Origin: Clostridium sp.
Lineage (GTDB): Bacteria; Bacillota; Clostridia; Clostridiales; Clostridiaceae
Length of the DNA stretch: 14,561 nucleotides
Assembly: GCA_018372555.1 (NCBI GenBank)
Contig: JAHAIU010000062.1
Span: forward strand, 1 to 14,561
Direction: 5' to 3'
Made by a program: the position numbers and the translations under genes. Under the pieces are notes generated by a model that saw only the letters and a program-made list of their open reading frames with translations, ran no database searches and was not told the DNA's origin. The stretch's first letter is position 1; every line of letters starts with the position of its first letter. Positions 13,622 through 14,561 of this stretch are shown here, piece after piece.

Positions 13622-13789
13622 ATGAAGAGTGAAGCTAAATGTAAATTTTGTGGTTCAAAAACTAAAGATATGTCACATTGTGATAAGTGTGGAAAATTAG
13701 TTTGTTGTGATTGTGTAAAAGAAAGAGCAGATATAGGCTGTAGTTGGGTATGTCCTGCATGTGATAAAAAATATAAGTATAAAGGTTAG
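13622..13789 (+). CDS. 55-residue cysteine-rich zinc-finger protein (FYVE/RING-like spacing)
   Basis: GGAGGAAAATAAAA precedes ATG 13622. The product has ten cysteines: C7, C10, C20, C23, C28, C29, C31, C40, C44, C47. The set C7-x2-C10, C20-x2-C23-x4-C28-x2-C31, C44-x2-C47 gives four pairs in the order seen in FYVE/PHD/RING cross-brace zinc fingers, and HCDKCGKLVCCDCV resembles the central FYVE segment. It lacks the basic lipid-binding motif typical of true FYVE domains, so only a fold relation is suggested. It is cytosolic, with a basic tail, and likely binds two zinc ions. It lies 49 bases after the secreted-protein gene and 12 before the next zinc-finger gene, which suggests an operon. Its role is unknown. 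Confidence 0.75.
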   Translation: MKSEAKCKFCGSKTKDMSHCDKCGKLVCCDCVKERADIGCSWVCPACDKKYKYKG

Positions 13790-13801
13790 AGGTGAATAGA
13801 A

Positions 13802-13945
13802 ATGAAACCAGCAGTAAATGAATGTTTAAAATGTCCAAGGACTTGTAATGTAGTATGCAAAAATGGTCATGGTCTATGTGGCTATCATGGGAAAGTAAAT
13901 GGAAAATGTCCATTATGTGGTGAAAAGTTAGAAAAAATAAAATAA
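13802..13945 (+). CDS. 47-residue zinc-binding-like small protein
   Basis: AGAGGTGA stands just before ATG 13802. The protein carries C8, C11, C15, C19, H23, C26, H29, C36 and C39 in a total of 47 residues, with a final rubredoxin/zinc-ribbon-like knuckle CPLCG. The pattern CLKCPRTCNVVC followed by GLCGYHG may bind one or two metal ions. I know no family for it. It begins 12 bases after the previous gene's stop and ends 15 bases before the next start, so it is part of the same transcript. It shows no detailed similarity to its 55-residue neighbour beyond the cysteines. Confidence 0.7.
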   Translation: MKPAVNECLKCPRTCNVVCKNGHGLCGYHGKVNGKCPLCGEKLEKIK

Positions 13946-13960
13946 TAAGTTGGTGATCTT

Positions 13961-14236
13961 ATGGGATTAGCAGATATATTATTTTCAATGGGTGAAGCTA
14001 TATTAAGGGAATTAGATAGAAAAACGACAGGTGGAAAAATTTTTGATGTAGTAGATAACCAAATTGATAAAATGCAGGATAAATGTGATAAGCAATTAGA
14101 CGAGATAGAAAAATATAAACGAAGTTTACAAAGCTATTCAGATAAAAAGCTTGTAGAGATATGCAGGGATTCAAATTGCATAAAAGAAAAAAGAATAGCC
14201 GCTATGGAGATACTAAAAGAAAAAGGATTAATATAA
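13961..14236 (+). CDS. Unknown 91-residue helical protein
   Basis: The protein has a short hydrophobic start (MGLADILFSMGEAIL), a glycine turn (TTGGKIFDVVDNQ), a charged helix likely to form a coiled coil (DKMQDKCDKQLDEIEKYKRS) and a C-terminal segment LVEICRDSNCIKEKRIAAME ending ILKEKG. That last pattern, a helix with alternating A and a closing ILKExG, recurs at the ends of several small bacterial proteins. The ribosome binding site is a modest GGTGAT. It is the last gene before the terminator at 14243, so it probably ends the secreted-protein/zinc-finger operon. Its function is unknown. Confidence 0.75.
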   Translation: MGLADILFSMGEAILRELDRKTTGGKIFDVVDNQIDKMQDKCDKQLDEIEKYKRSLQSYSDKKLVEICRDSNCIKEKRIAAMEILKEKGLI

Positions 14237-14242
14237 AAAGAG

Positions 14243-14283
14243 AAGAGCTGTTTAAGATGATAAAGGTCTTAAATGGCTTTTTT
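14243..14283 (+). terminator. Terminator of the secreted-protein/zinc-finger operon
   Basis: AAGAGCTGTTTAAGA (14243-14257) pairs with TCTTAAATGGCTTTT (14267-14281) with three G-U pairs and a 9-base loop, running into six Ts. Confidence 0.85.
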
Positions 14284-14308
14284 GTATGTAAAGAAAGGTA
14301 TAATGTAG

Positions 14309-14440
14309 ATGATGAAAATGTTACAAATAATAATTTTGGTATTGGAGCTGATACTAGAAGGAATGTCAGAGGAAAAGGCTATAAGCAACATATCAAAAAA
14401 GTTTGGAATTGCAGAAGAACTGATAAGAAAGTTCTTCTAA
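14309..14440 (+). CDS. 43-residue small protein, possible HTH-like fragment
   Basis: GAAAGGT (14293-14299) lies nine bases before ATG 14309; a second ATG follows at once. The frame encodes a hydrophobic start (MKMLQIIILVLELILEGM) and a charged second half (SEEKAISNISKKFGIAEELI) ending RKFF. The second half has the look of a short helix-turn-helix (GMSEEKAISNISKKFGI), and the whole could be a small regulator or a peptide with one membrane-touching helix. The previous terminator precedes it, so it has its own promoter or arises from read-through. No family is recognised. Confidence 0.5.
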   Translation: MMKMLQIIILVLELILEGMSEEKAISNISKKFGIAEELIRKFF

Positions 14441-14510
14441 TAATTCAAAAAGGTGGAGAAATCCCAATGTCATTAAGTTAAGAAAATTTAATATTGAATA
14501 GCTGAATATG

Positions 14511-14543
14511 CGGGGATGTAGAAATACATGCCCGTTATTTTTT
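14511..14543 (+). terminator. Terminator at the right end
   Basis: CGGGGATGTA (14511-14520) pairs with TACATGCCCG (14525-14534) with a single G-G mismatch, closed by a GAAA tetraloop, then TTATTTTTT. It is placed to end the 14309 unit. Confidence 0.8.
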
Positions 14544-14561
14544 GCAAAAATTACGAAAAAC

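Noticed and set aside
14161..14481. 106-codon frame starting inside the 13961 gene
   Set aside because: It begins in another frame within that gene, runs through the terminator stem at 14243-14281, has no ribosome binding site, and covers the better-supported 14309 frame.
14467..14481. Four-codon frame MSLS behind a good GGTGGAG
   Set aside because: It is too short to support as a gene. It may be the trace of a lost start or pure chance.

Overview
The window looks like chromosomal DNA of a low-GC Firmicute, most likely Clostridium in the strict sense. The evidence is the very AT-rich intergenic DNA, the AGGAGG-type ribosome binding sites, the A/T-ending codons, the clostridial cell-wall-binding repeats and the gene families present. 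The species cannot be fixed by reading alone.

Positions 1-60 hold the last 12 bases of an RNA gene ending in CCA, most likely tmRNA (ssrA), with tRNA-Ala as the alternative, and its strong intrinsic terminator. Everything to the right is therefore DNA immediately downstream of a classic integration hotspot, although no integrase or second attachment copy is visible.

Positions 60-9143 are a glycoside-utilisation locus. A leftward AraC-type regulator diverges from a rightward run of genes: PTS EIIBC (glucose/beta-glucoside superfamily), a GH1 6-phospho-beta-glucosidase, a GH78 alpha-L-rhamnosidase with a signal peptide, a broken alpha/beta-hydrolase (esterase) gene, and a stand-alone PTS EIIA. 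A perfect 14-bp terminator closes the run. The proposed logic is that the exported rhamnosidase trims rhamnose from a rhamnosylated glucoside, the split EIIA + EIIBC transporter imports and phosphorylates the exposed beta-glucoside, and GH1 cleaves the phosphorylated product. The esterase has a frameshift right after its start and an in-frame stop, so that step is probably lost.

Positions 9144-11867 change character. There is a 3' gene remnant and an orphan terminator, then short genes, most with their own terminator: two unknown proteins, a short RadC/JAMM protein, another unknown acidic protein, and a DUF960 protein. This resembles the accessory part of a plasmid, ICE or prophage.

Positions 11868-14561 hold two divergent XRE-family regulators whose shared intergenic region carries three copies of an AATAACGTA-like motif placed on and around two face-away promoters, a likely switch. 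Downstream on the + strand lies a compact putative operon: a secreted cell-wall-binding-repeat protein, a 55-residue cysteine-rich protein with FYVE/RING-like cysteine spacing, a 47-residue zinc-finger-like protein, and a 91-residue helical protein, closed by a terminator. A 43-residue small protein and a last terminator finish the window. This right-hand cluster is the best candidate for something undescribed.
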